Of a DNA stretch of 64,000 nt, positions 32,872 through 41,528 are shown piece after piece. This DNA is from an uncultured Eubacteriales bacterium. GTDB taxonomy: Bacteria > Bacillota > Clostridia > Oscillospirales > Acutalibacteraceae. Each line of letters opens with the position of its first letter. Position 1 is the first letter of the stretch. The stretch lies in assembly GCA_934466515.1 (NCBI GenBank), contig CAKSLH010000004.1, forward strand, positions 124,001-188,000, written 5' to 3'. A model generated the notes under the pieces. The model was given only the letters and a program-made list of their open reading frames with translations. It was not told where the DNA came from and made no database searches. Made by a program: the position numbers and the translations under genes.

Positions 32872-34209
32872 TTATTTTTTTAGTCTTTTTTCGAGCTCAG
32901 CCTTGCGGTCCTCATATCCGGGCTTTCCGAGAAGAGCAAACATGTTTTTCTTGTATGCTTCAACTCCCGGCTGGTTAAACGGATTGACTCCGAGCATATA
33001 GCCCGAAATTGCGCAGGCTTTCTCAAAGAAGTAAATAAGACGGCCTAAGTTTTCTTCGTCCGCTTTATCTATTGTGATAACAAAGTTCGGAACCGAACCG
33101 TCGGTATGCGCAAGAACGGTTCCCTCAAATGCCTTTTCATTTACATAGGACATCGGCTTGCCTTCAAGGAAGTTGAGTCCGTCGCCGTTAGTCTCGTCCT
33201 CGCCGATTATAATATCGTCGCCAGCGTCCTTGATAAGAACGACGGTTTCAAACATTATTCTTGAGCCTTCCTGAATAAACTGACCCATAGAATGAAGGTC
33301 GGTTGAGAAGATAACGCTTGCAGGGAAAATACCCTTGTTGTCCTTGCCCTCGCTCTCGCCGAAAAGCTGTTTAAACCATTCGTTCATCATGGTAAATCTC
33401 GGCTCGTAGCTTACAAGCAGTTCAACAGATTTTCCGCTTCTGTAAAGACAGTTTCTCGCGGCGGCGTATTTATAGCAGGGGTTTTTGTCAAGACTTGCTT
33501 CGCTGTAATCACGGACAGCGTCCTGAGCGCCCTTCATAAGCTTATCTATATCGCAACCTGCTGCGGCAATCGGCAAAAGACCGACGGCTGTAAGAACGGA
33601 ATATCTTCCTCCGACATCGTCAGGCACTACAAAGCATTCATAACCCTTTTCGTCAGCCAACTGCTTTAATGTTCCGCGCGCCTTGTCGGTAGTGCAGTAA
33701 ATCCTTTCGGCGGCACCCTTTTCGCCGTACTGCTTTTCAAGCATTTCGCGGAATACTCTGAATGCGATAGCAGGCTCTGTAGTAGTACCCGATTTAGATA
33801 TGATATTTACCGAAACTCTTTTATTTTTGCATAAATTAACGATTTCGCTGAGATAGCTTCCGCTTATGCTGTTTCCTGCAAAGTAAATCTTAAGACCGTT
33901 TTCCTCGGAATTATAATACTGACCCTTTAAAAACTCAATAGCGGCACGGGCGCCTAAATATGAGCCGCCAATTCCTATAACAACAAGAACATCGGAATCT
34001 GAGCGGATTTTATCAGCCGCCTTTTTAATGCGTGAAAATTCTTCCTTGTCATAATCAAAGGGGAGATTCATCCAGCCTAAAAAGTCATTACCCTCGCCGT
34101 TTTTATTTTCAAGAAGCGCATGAGCCTTCATAACCTCGGGCTCTAAAGCTTTTATTTCGCTTTCGGATAAAAATCCGTGCGCGTATTCGTTTGTAAATTT
34201 AAGTGACAT
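32872..34209 (-). CDS. pgi: Glucose-6-phosphate isomerase
   Basis: This 445-residue glycolytic isomerase interconverts glucose-6-phosphate and fructose-6-phosphate. GIGGSYLGARA, ISKSGTTTEPAIAFR, GGRYSVLTAVGLLP and the C-terminal NPFNQPGVEAYK are all intact. The length fits the shorter Firmicutes form (about 445-450). It would receive fructose-6-phosphate from the inferred allose route. Confidence 0.96.
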   Translation of the reverse strand: MSLKFTNEYAHGFLSESEIKALEPEVMKAHALLENKNGEGNDFLGWMNLPFDYDKEEFSRIKKAADKIRSDSDVLVVIGIGGSYLGARAAIEFLKGQYYNSEENGLKIYFAGNSISGSYLSEIVNLCKNKRVSVNIISKSGTTTEPAIAFRVFREMLEKQYGEKGAAERIYCTTDKARGTLKQLADEKGYECFVVPDDVGGRYSVLTAVGLLPIAAAGCDIDKLMKGAQDAVRDYSEASLDKNPCYKYAAARNCLYRSGKSVELLVSYEPRFTMMNEWFKQLFGESEGKDNKGIFPASVIFSTDLHSMGQFIQEGSRIMFETVVLIKDAGDDIIIGEDETNGDGLNFLEGKPMSYVNEKAFEGTVLAHTDGSVPNFVITIDKADEENLGRLIYFFEKACAISGYMLGVNPFNQPGVEAYKKNMFALLGKPGYEDRKAELEKRLKK

Positions 34210-34254
34210 TGCGATTAACTTCTTTCTTCTTCATTATCTTTTTTCTGTATGTTT

Positions 34255-34283
34255 ATTTTACTATATCTTTAAGCTTTTTTCAA
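34255..34283 (-). promoter_or_regulatory. Promoter of pgi
   Basis: Minus strand: TTGAAA (34278-34283), 17 bases, TAAAAT (34255-34260), about 45 bases before the ATG. Confidence 0.5.
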
Positions 34284-34327
34284 GAGCGGAATGTCAACAA
34301 ACTGTTAACTTTTTTATTATCTGAGAA

Positions 34328-35545
34328 TTAAGGCGTGAAAAGACCCTTTAAAAACCACGATAAAACCGTTTTTAAACTGATTTTATCAAGATTTTCAGAG
34401 CATATCAGGTCGATTGAACCGAGCTGAACATTGTCCGAGGATATTATTATCTTTCCGAGCTTTTGTCCCTTTCTTACGGGCGCTGTAATATTTTCGTCGA
34501 TTTGCGGTTCCTGAGTTATCTCCTGCGAGCTCCCCTTTTTGAATAAAAGCGAAAGATTTCCGCTCGGTACCAAATTCACCGTCGGCTCTTCGGCATCCTT
34601 TACAATCGCCGCGTACTCTTTCTTTTCGGGCTTTACACAAATATATTTGTAGTTTGCAAAGCCGTGGTCCAATAGCTTTTTAGCGTTTGCAAAGCGGTCG
34701 TTCGATGAGGGCGCTCCCATAATTACGGCTACAAGCGAGGTATTGTCTCTTTCGGCTGTTGCGCTTAAACAGTAGCCCGCATTTGAGGTAGTACCTGTTT
34801 TAAGCCCTGTAGTTCCCGAATAAAATCTTACAAGCTTGTTTGTGTTTACAAGCTCGCTTTCGCCGTCTCTTAAGGTGTCCATCCAAACGGTTGAATACTT
34901 TTTTATAAGGTCGTGCTTTATAAGCTCTGCGGACATTACCGCGACATCGTGCGCGGTCGTAAGATGACCCTCTGCGTCAAGCCCTGTGCAGTTTTTAAAC
35001 TCGGTATCGTTCATTCCGAGCTCTTTCGCCCTTTTGTTCATCTGTCTTACAAATTCTTCCTCGCTGCCCGATATCTTTTCTCCTAAGGCTACGGTTGCGT
35101 CATTAGCGGAGGCAATGACCGCCGCCTTTAAAAGCTCGTCGACCGTCATTGTTTCTCCGACCTCAAGCCATATTTGCGACCCTCCCATGGAGCTTGCATG
35201 CTCGCTTGCGGTAACGGTGTCCGAAAGAGAGATTTTGCCCGAATCAATAGCCTCCATTATAAGCAGAAGCGACATGATTTTTGTAATCGAGGCAGGGGGA
35301 AGCTTTTCGTCGGAATTCTGGTCGAAAAGCACCGTACCGGTATATACCTCCATAAGCACTGCGGATTTGGCATTTACACTGAAGGCGGGGCCCTCGTCTG
35401 TCCCGTCTGCAGGGGCAGTCACCGCAACTGCAATATCCGTTATATCGCATTCGCTTGAAACCGTATGTGCGGCGGCAGTGCTTAAAGAAAAGCAAAGCGC
35501 AAATATAAGCGCAAATGATACCGCTTTTAAATATTTTTTTCTCAT
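34328..35545 (-). CDS. D-alanyl-D-alanine carboxypeptidase (DacF/PBP5 family)
   Basis: This 405-residue penicillin-binding protein has a signal peptide (about residues 1-26, ending near AAAHT), the SxxK motif in PASITKIM, SxN in ASANDAT and KTG in GLKTGTTSNAG. The C-terminal domain follows, with a final hydrophobic and amphipathic stretch for membrane association. It trims pentapeptide stems outside the cell; in spore formers DacF-type enzymes tune cortex cross-linking. The exact paralogue is not decided. Confidence 0.92.
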   Translation of the reverse strand: MRKKYLKAVSFALIFALCFSLSTAAAHTVSSECDITDIAVAVTAPADGTDEGPAFSVNAKSAVLMEVYTGTVLFDQNSDEKLPPASITKIMSLLLIMEAIDSGKISLSDTVTASEHASSMGGSQIWLEVGETMTVDELLKAAVIASANDATVALGEKISGSEEEFVRQMNKRAKELGMNDTEFKNCTGLDAEGHLTTAHDVAVMSAELIKHDLIKKYSTVWMDTLRDGESELVNTNKLVRFYSGTTGLKTGTTSNAGYCLSATAERDNTSLVAVIMGAPSSNDRFANAKKLLDHGFANYKYICVKPEKKEYAAIVKDAEEPTVNLVPSGNLSLLFKKGSSQEITQEPQIDENITAPVRKGQKLGKIIISSDNVQLGSIDLICSENLDKISLKTVLSWFLKGLFTP

Positions 35546-35603
35546 AAATTCATCCTCCTTAAAAAATATTATGCTAAACTTACTTTAAATATTTTAAAAA
35601 CCC

Positions 35604-35633
35604 TTGAAAGCAAATGCTTTTTTATGATATACT
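35604..35633 (+). promoter_or_regulatory. Promoter of the UPF0371-metY-metA operon
   Basis: TTGAAA (35604-35609), 18 bases, TATACT (35628-35633), 41 bases before the ATG at 35675. No S-box riboswitch precedes it. Confidence 0.55.
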
Positions 35634-35674
35634 TTATAGGTGTTATTTGTATTATAGAAATTCGGAGGATGTTT

Positions 35675-37159
35675 ATGGGGAAAATAGGTTTTGATAATGC
35701 GGAGTATATAAGACTGCAGTATCAGAATATAAGAGACAGAATAAAGCTATTCGGGGGAAAGCTTTATCTTGAATTCGGAGGAAAGCTTTTCGATGATTAC
35801 CACGCTTCGCGAGTGCTTCCCGGCTTTGAGCCTGACGCAAAGGTTAAAATGCTTTTAAAGCTTAAGGACCAAGCCGAAATTATCATTGTTATCAATGCCG
35901 ACGCAATCGAGAAAAACAAGCGCCGCGGAGATTTGGGCATAACCTATGACCTTGATACATTAAGACTTATTGACGCGTTTCGAGGAATAGGACTTTTTGT
36001 CGGAAGCGTTGTTATAACGAGATTTACCGGTCAGCCGTTAGCATTAGCGTTTGAAAACAGGCTTAAAAGCTTAGGAATCAAAGTCTACAGGCACTATCCT
36101 ATAGAGGATTACCCTGCAAATATTCCTCATATCGTAAGCGATGAGGGCTTCGGTAAAAACGATTATATTGAAACCGAGCGCGAGCTTGTAGTAGTTACAG
36201 CCCCGGGTCCGGGGAGCGGTAAAATGGCTACCTGCCTTTCCCAGCTTTATCATGAGCATAAAAGGGGAATAAAGGCAGGCTATGCGAAATTCGAAACCTT
36301 CCCTATCTGGAATCTTCCGCTTAAGCACCCCGTTAATGTAGCCTATGAGGCGGCAACGGCGGATTTAAGCGATGTAAATATGATTGATCCTTTCCATTTG
36401 GAGGCTTACGGAAAAACCACCGTTAATTATAACCGTGATATTGAAATTTTCCCAGTGCTCAATGCCATGATGGAAAAAATCCTCGGCGAGTCGCCCTATA
36501 AAAGCCCAACAGATATGGGCGTCAATATGGCAGGCTTTGCCGTATTTGACGATGATGCCTGCAAGGCGGCGGCAAATCAGGAGATTATCCGCAGGTATTA
36601 CGGCGCAATGTGCTCTGTAAGACAGGGTCTCGGCGATAAGGCAGAGGTAGGAAGAATTGAGCTTTTGATGAATTCAATGCACATCAGCGCTGCCGACAGA
36701 CCCGTTGTCGCGGCGGCTCTTGAAAAGTCCGAGAAAACAGGCGGACCGACTACGGCTCTTGAGCTTTCCGACGGAAGAATTATCACCGGAAAGACCTCGT
36801 CCCTTTTAGGCTCTTCCGCTTCAATGCTTTTAAACGCATTAAAGGAGCTTGCAGGAATTCCCGATGATATCGAACTTCTTTCGCATACAATAATTGAGCC
36901 TATTCAGCAGCTTAAAACAGGAGTTTTGGGCAATCACAATCCGAGACTACATATCGACGAGGTTTTAATAGCGCTTTCAATCTGCGCCGTTACAAACGCA
37001 ACCGCAAAAAAGGCGCTTTCAAAGCTTTCGGAGCTTTCGGGACTTGAGGGTCATTCGACGGTTATTTTATCCCGTGTGGACGAGCAGACCTTTAAAAAGC
37101 TCGGCATAAATATGACCTGCGAGCCGAAATATCAGACCAAAAAGCTTTATCATCATTAA
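35675..37159 (+). CDS. UPF0371 (DUF1846) family protein
   Basis: This 495-residue protein matches the DUF1846 family by its start (MGKIGFDNAEYIRLQYQNI), KLYLEFGGKLFDDYHA, RVLPGFEPDAKV, and APGPGSGKMATCLSQLYHE, which resembles a nucleotide-binding loop. The ATG at 35675 follows CGGAGGA. The family is widespread in Firmicutes, and its biochemical role is not established. metY begins 20 bases downstream, so it may be linked to sulfur amino acid metabolism (inference). Confidence 0.9.
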   Translation: MGKIGFDNAEYIRLQYQNIRDRIKLFGGKLYLEFGGKLFDDYHASRVLPGFEPDAKVKMLLKLKDQAEIIIVINADAIEKNKRRGDLGITYDLDTLRLIDAFRGIGLFVGSVVITRFTGQPLALAFENRLKSLGIKVYRHYPIEDYPANIPHIVSDEGFGKNDYIETERELVVVTAPGPGSGKMATCLSQLYHEHKRGIKAGYAKFETFPIWNLPLKHPVNVAYEAATADLSDVNMIDPFHLEAYGKTTVNYNRDIEIFPVLNAMMEKILGESPYKSPTDMGVNMAGFAVFDDDACKAAANQEIIRRYYGAMCSVRQGLGDKAEVGRIELLMNSMHISAADRPVVAAALEKSEKTGGPTTALELSDGRIITGKTSSLLGSSASMLLNALKELAGIPDDIELLSHTIIEPIQQLKTGVLGNHNPRLHIDEVLIALSICAVTNATAKKALSKLSELSGLEGHSTVILSRVDEQTFKKLGINMTCEPKYQTKKLYHH

Positions 37160-37179
37160 AATTCAGGAGGCAAATACAA

Positions 37180-38469
37180 ATGAGTGACTTTAATATAGAT
37201 ACAAAATGCGTTCAGGGCGGTTATACCCCCAAAAACGGTGAGCCGCGCCAGATTCCGATTATTCAGAGCACAACCTTTAAGTATGAAACGGGCGACGCTA
37301 TGGGCAAGCTTTTCGATTTGGAGGCGAGCGGATATTTTTATTCCCGTCTGCAAAACCCCACCTGCGATACCGTCGCCGCTAAAATATGCGATTTAGAGGG
37401 CGGCAGTGCCGCAATGCTTACTTCATCGGGTCAGGCGGCTTCGTTTTTTTCGGTATTCAATATCGCCGGAAACGGCGACCATGTTGTTTCTTCCTCTTCG
37501 ATTTACGGCGGAACATATAACCTTTTTGCCGTAACAATGAAGAAAATGGGAATTGATTTCACCTTTGTTTCGCCCGACTGCACACCCGAAGAATTAAACG
37601 CGGCTTTTAAGCCAAACACAAAGGCGGTTTTCGGCGAAACAATCGCAAATCCCGCCTTAACGGTGCTTGATATCGAAAAATTTGCCGCCGCCGCTCATTC
37701 TCACGGCGTTCCGCTTATAATTGACAACACCTTTGCAACCCCTGTAAATTGCAGACCGTTTGAATTCGGAGCCGATATCGTTACCCATTCCACTACGAAG
37801 TATATGGACGGTCACGGCGCAGGCGTAGGCGGCTGTATAGTTGATTCGGGAAAATTCGACTGGACGAAATACCCCGAAAAATTTGAGGGTCTGTGCACGC
37901 CCGACGAAAGCTATCACGGCATAACCTATACCGAGCGCTTCGGCATTGAGGGAGCATATATAACAAAGGCTACCGCTCAGCTTATGAGAGATTTAGGCTC
38001 GGTTCAGTCTCCGCAGAATGCGTTTTTATTAAATCTCGGGCTTGAAAGCCTGCATGTAAGAATGAAAAAGCATTGCGAAAACGCGCTTGCGGTAGCTAAA
38101 TACTTAGAAAGCGACGAAAGAATTTCATGGGTAAAATACCCGGGTCTTGAAAGCGATAAATATTATAAAATCGCAAAAAAGTATATGAAAAACGGCACCT
38201 GCGGCGTTGTTTCGTTCGGCGTTAAGGGCGGAAGAGAAGCGGCTGAGAAATTTATGGAGAATTTGAAAATCGCCGCTATCGAAACCCATGTTGCGGACGC
38301 AAGAACCTGCTGTCTGCACCCTGCAAGCACCACACACAGGCAGTTAAGCGACAGCGAGCTTATTGCCGCCGGTGTTTCTGCCGACCTTGTAAGATTTTCC
38401 TGCGGTCTTGAAGACAGCGAGGACCTTATAGCCGATATTAAACAAGCACTTGATAAAGGACTGAATTAA
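37180..38469 (+). CDS. metY: O-acetylhomoserine sulfhydrylase
   Basis: This 429-residue PLP enzyme makes homocysteine from O-acetylhomoserine and sulfide. The PLP lysine is in THSTTKYMDGHG; GYFYSRLQNPTCDTVA, SSSIYGGTYNLF, IDNTFATPVNCRP and HPASTTHRQL are family motifs. The length is typical of MetY rather than the shorter MetB/C. It is directly followed by metA with no gap, so the two work in sequence. Confidence 0.95.
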   Translation: MSDFNIDTKCVQGGYTPKNGEPRQIPIIQSTTFKYETGDAMGKLFDLEASGYFYSRLQNPTCDTVAAKICDLEGGSAAMLTSSGQAASFFSVFNIAGNGDHVVSSSSIYGGTYNLFAVTMKKMGIDFTFVSPDCTPEELNAAFKPNTKAVFGETIANPALTVLDIEKFAAAAHSHGVPLIIDNTFATPVNCRPFEFGADIVTHSTTKYMDGHGAGVGGCIVDSGKFDWTKYPEKFEGLCTPDESYHGITYTERFGIEGAYITKATAQLMRDLGSVQSPQNAFLLNLGLESLHVRMKKHCENALAVAKYLESDERISWVKYPGLESDKYYKIAKKYMKNGTCGVVSFGVKGGREAAEKFMENLKIAAIETHVADARTCCLHPASTTHRQLSDSELIAAGVSADLVRFSCGLEDSEDLIADIKQALDKGLN

Positions 38470-39390
38470 ATGCCGATTAAAATTCCGGATAATCTGCCGG
38501 CGGTAAAAACCTTAGCCTCGGAAAATATTTTCGTTATGACCAACCGCCGAGCGGTTTCTCAGGATATCAGACCTCTTAAAATCCTGCTTTTAAATCTTAT
38601 GCCGAATAAGATTGAAACAGAAACCCAGCTGTCCCGTCTGCTCGGAAATTCGCCCTTGCAGGTGGATCTGACGCTTATTCATACCAAAAGCCATGTATCA
38701 AAAAACACATCTGCCGAGCATCTTATAAATTTCTATAAGACCTTTGACGATGTTAAGAATGAGCGGTTTGACGGAATGATAATAACAGGCGCGCCGGTTG
38801 AGCAAATGAAATTTGAAGATGTTGAGTATTACCCCGAGCTTTGCGAAATTATGGAATGGACAAAGTCTCATGTGCACAGCACCTTTCATATCTGCTGGGG
38901 CGCTCAGGCAGGGCTATACTATCATTACGGAATAAAAAAATATCCCGTGGAAAATAAAATTTTCGGAGTTTTCAAGCATAAGGTCACCTATAAAAACTCA
39001 ATTCTTTTCCGCGGATTTGACGATAGCTTTATGGTTCCCCAGTCCCGCCACACAACGGTTAAAAAAGAGGAAATAAAGGCTGTTAAAGAGCTTAAAATTT
39101 TAGCTGAAAGCGATGAAACGGGCGTTTATGCGGTTTCGTCGAAAAACGGCAAGCAGATTTTTATAACGGGTCACAGCGAGTATGACGCGAATACCTTAAA
39201 AAATGAATATTTCAGAGACTTAAACGCGAATAAGCCTATTGAAATTCCTAAAAACTATTTCCCGGGAAACAATCCGCAAAATGAGCCCGAGGTAACTTGG
39301 CGCGCTCACGCAAATCTGCTTTATTCAAACTGGCTTAACTACTTTGTTTACCAGACTACACCGTATGATGTTGAAAAGATAAATAAGTAA
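38470..39390 (+). CDS. metA: Homoserine O-acetyltransferase (MetA family)
   Basis: This 306-residue MetA-fold enzyme acylates homoserine. HICWGAQAG carries the catalytic Cys, and VPQSRHTT and TGHSEYD supply the catalytic His and Glu regions. Residue 111 is Glu (TGAPVEQM), the residue reported to give acetyl-CoA rather than succinyl-CoA specificity in this family. That fits the neighbouring O-acetylhomoserine sulfhydrylase. The ATG follows the metY stop immediately. Confidence 0.95.
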   Translation: MPIKIPDNLPAVKTLASENIFVMTNRRAVSQDIRPLKILLLNLMPNKIETETQLSRLLGNSPLQVDLTLIHTKSHVSKNTSAEHLINFYKTFDDVKNERFDGMIITGAPVEQMKFEDVEYYPELCEIMEWTKSHVHSTFHICWGAQAGLYYHYGIKKYPVENKIFGVFKHKVTYKNSILFRGFDDSFMVPQSRHTTVKKEEIKAVKELKILAESDETGVYAVSSKNGKQIFITGHSEYDANTLKNEYFRDLNANKPIEIPKNYFPGNNPQNEPEVTWRAHANLLYSNWLNYFVYQTTPYDVEKINK

Positions 39391-39391
39391 A

Positions 39392-39446
39392 AAAACAAAC
39401 ACCCCGCAGTTTTCATTATCGTGAAAACTGCGGGGTGTTTGTTTTA
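39392..39446. terminator. Long terminator hairpin after metA
   Basis: Arms of about 22 bases (AAACAAACACCCCGCAGTTT plus TCA, and the complement) pair perfectly around a short loop at 39415-39421, ending in GTTTTA. Repeat copy 6 starts in its T run. Confidence 0.85.
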
Positions 39447-39777
39447 GACGCTAGACATTAGATTTTAGACATTAGACAAATGTGCGGCTTAGCCGCGGAT
39501 ATAACCAAACCCTTCCGGCTGAAGTGGAGGCTTGGTTTCAGCAGAGACTAAAGAAAGGCTCCCTTCTTATGCGTCAGCATACAGAGGGGAGCTGTCAGCG
39601 TTAGCTGACTGAGGGGTATTCTTCCAGATGCTAGACATTAGACTTTAGATATTAGACCAATGTGTGCCTTACGGCACGCAATTAAAAAGAAATTCCTTTA
39701 AGTCTAACATCTACCATCTAGTGTCTAGTATGTGGGGTATTCTCTAATGTCTAACATCTACCATCTAATATCTAAAC
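39443..39777 (+). repeat. Modular hairpin repeat, copy 6 (deleted form) with heptad arrays
   Basis: Forward heptads (39444-39478, TAGAC core) lead to a GCGGC/GCCGC hairpin and the AACCAAACCCTTCCG block. The CAAAGC and CCCCTTT hairpins are deleted. The TATGC/GCATA and GTCAGC/GCTGAC stems remain, and the body ends GAGGGGTATTC. Forward heptads and a GTGCC/GGCAC hairpin follow (to 39676). A reverse array of TCTANNN heptads (39702-39777) then runs into the iscU stop codon, interrupted by a GGGGTATTC remnant. Confidence 0.8.
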
Positions 39778-40203
39778 ATGGCAGTGTGCACAGGAAGCGC
39801 AATCGGGGAAATCCTTTTTATCGTAGGAAATTCCGTTTTTGTCATAATAATCCTTGACCGCTGCCTTGATTGCCTCTTCGGCTAAAACCGAGCAGTGCAT
39901 TTTGTGTGCCGGCAGACCGTCAAGTGCTTCTGCGACAGCTTTATTAGAAAGCTTGAGCGCCTCGCTTAAGGGCTGTCCCTTTATCATTTCGGTTGCCATT
40001 GAGCTTGAAGCGATAGCCGAGCCGCAGCCGAAGGTCTCGAATTTTACATCGTCGATAACATTATCCTTAATTTTAAGATATATTTTCATTATGTCTCCGC
40101 ATTTTGCGTTTCCGACCTCGCCTACGCCGTCGGCGTCCTCAATAACTCCGACATTTCTCGGATTTTTAAAATGATCCATAACCTTTTCGCTGTAAAGTGC
40201 CAT
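39772..40203 (-). CDS. iscU: IscU/NifU-like Fe-S cluster scaffold
   Basis: This 143-residue scaffold has the three conserved cysteines in NAKCGDIMK, ETFGCGSAIASSS and HKMHCSVLAEEAI. It accepts sulfur from the cysteine desulfurase encoded just upstream. The C-terminal tail DCASCAHCHV adds further cysteines. The TAG stop lies within a TCTAAAC heptad of the adjacent repeat array, so the tail may have been altered by it. ATG after AAGGAGTAA. Confidence 0.95.
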   Translation of the reverse strand: MALYSEKVMDHFKNPRNVGVIEDADGVGEVGNAKCGDIMKIYLKIKDNVIDDVKFETFGCGSAIASSSMATEMIKGQPLSEALKLSNKAVAEALDGLPAHKMHCSVLAEEAIKAAVKDYYDKNGISYDKKDFPDCASCAHCHV

Positions 40204-40215
40204 AATTATTACTCC

Positions 40216-41403
40216 TTATAATTCAAAATTCTTTCTGCCCTCGACCTTGTCTCTCCAAAGAGGGGACATATCTCTTAAATATTTAACTACTTCTTTAACG
40301 GACTTGATAATATAGTCTATTTCTTCGTCGGTTGTTTCCTCGCTGAGCGACAGCCTTAAAGAGCCGTGCGCGATTTCGTGCGGTCTGCCGATTGCAAGCA
40401 GAACATGGCTCGGGTCTAAGGAGCCCGAGGTGCAGGCAGAGCCTGAAGAGGCGGCTATACCTTTATCGTCAAGCATTAAAAGCAGACTTTCTCCCTCAAT
40501 TCCCTCAAAACAGAAATTTACATTTGAGGGGAGGCGGCTTACGGGGTCGCCGTTAAGCGCGCTGTGAGGGATTTCCTTAAGTCCCGCTATAAGCCTGTCC
40601 CTTTTTTCGGTATTTTCGGGAATTGTTTTTTCAAGCTTGCCGACAGCTTCCTTTAAAGCCGCCGACATACCTGCAATTCCGGCAAGATTTTCTGTTCCTG
40701 CCCGTTTTCCTCTTTCCTGAGCACCGCCTTCAATAAGACTTAAAAGCCTTATTCCTTTTTTCGCGTATAAAAATCCGATTCCCTTAGGACCGTGAAATTT
40801 GTGGGCTGATACAGAAAGCATATCAATATTTTGCTCTTTAACATCAATTTTTATGTGACCTGCCGCCTGAACAGCGTCTGTATGAAAGGGTACCTTCTTT
40901 TCGCGGCATATTTTTCCGATTTCCTTTATCGGAAGAACCGAGCCTATCTCATTATTGGCGAACATAACGGTTACCAAACAGGTTTCGTCGGTTATCGCAT
41001 CATTTACCTGCTCGGGCGAAATATTACCGTAAGAATGAACATCAAGATAAGTGACCTTAAAGCCCTCTTTTTCGAGCTTTTTTAGTGTGTGCAAAACAGC
41101 GTGATGCTCAAATGCGGTTGAGACAATATGGGTCTTGCCCTTTGACTTTCCTGCATAGGCGGCGCTTAAAATTGCCTGATTGTCTGCCTCGCTTCCGCCG
41201 GATGTAAAATAAATTTCATTGGGCTCGGCGTTAATACATTCCGCGATTTGCGTTCTCATTTTTAAAAGCTCCTCGGCGGCTTTCTGTCCTACAGAGTGGA
41301 GACTTGACGGATTTCCGTAAATTTCTTCAAAATAGGGCTTCATCGCGTTTATCGCCGTTTTGCTCATTTTTGTGGTTGCGGCATTGTCGGCATATATATA
41401 CAT
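40216..41403 (-). CDS. iscS: Cysteine desulfurase
   Basis: This 395-residue class V PLP aminotransferase transfers sulfur from cysteine. The PLP lysine is in SAHKFHGPKG and the sulfur-carrying Cys in ASSGSACTSGS. Start YADNAATTKMS is typical. AAGGAGG precedes the ATG. It precedes iscU by 12 bases in one operon, with no IscR, hscA or fdx, so this is a minimal two-gene ISC-like set. Confidence 0.95.
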   Translation of the reverse strand: MYIYADNAATTKMSKTAINAMKPYFEEIYGNPSSLHSVGQKAAEELLKMRTQIAECINAEPNEIYFTSGGSEADNQAILSAAYAGKSKGKTHIVSTAFEHHAVLHTLKKLEKEGFKVTYLDVHSYGNISPEQVNDAITDETCLVTVMFANNEIGSVLPIKEIGKICREKKVPFHTDAVQAAGHIKIDVKEQNIDMLSVSAHKFHGPKGIGFLYAKKGIRLLSLIEGGAQERGKRAGTENLAGIAGMSAALKEAVGKLEKTIPENTEKRDRLIAGLKEIPHSALNGDPVSRLPSNVNFCFEGIEGESLLLMLDDKGIAASSGSACTSGSLDPSHVLLAIGRPHEIAHGSLRLSLSEETTDEEIDYIIKSVKEVVKYLRDMSPLWRDKVEGRKNFEL

Positions 41404-41440
41404 TTTATATCCTCCTTAAACATATAAATTTACTATGTAT

Positions 41441-41469
41441 ATATTATCACCGAAAAACATACTTGTCAA
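41441..41469 (-). promoter_or_regulatory. Promoter of iscS-iscU
   Basis: Minus strand: TTGACA (41464-41469), 17 bases, TAATAT (41441-41446), close to consensus. Confidence 0.75.
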
Positions 41470-41481
41470 TAGGGTTTATAA

Positions 41482-41520
41482 AAAAATACCTGTTTCTTTT
41501 TTAAGAAACAGGTATTTTAA
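41482..41520 (-). terminator. Terminator after nfnB
   Basis: AAAATACCTGTTTCTT pairs perfectly with AAGAAACAGGTATTTT around a T loop, just past the leftward nfnB gene. Confidence 0.8.
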
Positions 41521-41528
41521 AAACATTT

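Noticed and set aside
39443..39777. CRISPR array from the periodic sequence
   Set aside because: The period is 7 bases, with no 28-37 base repeats, unique spacers or cas genes.
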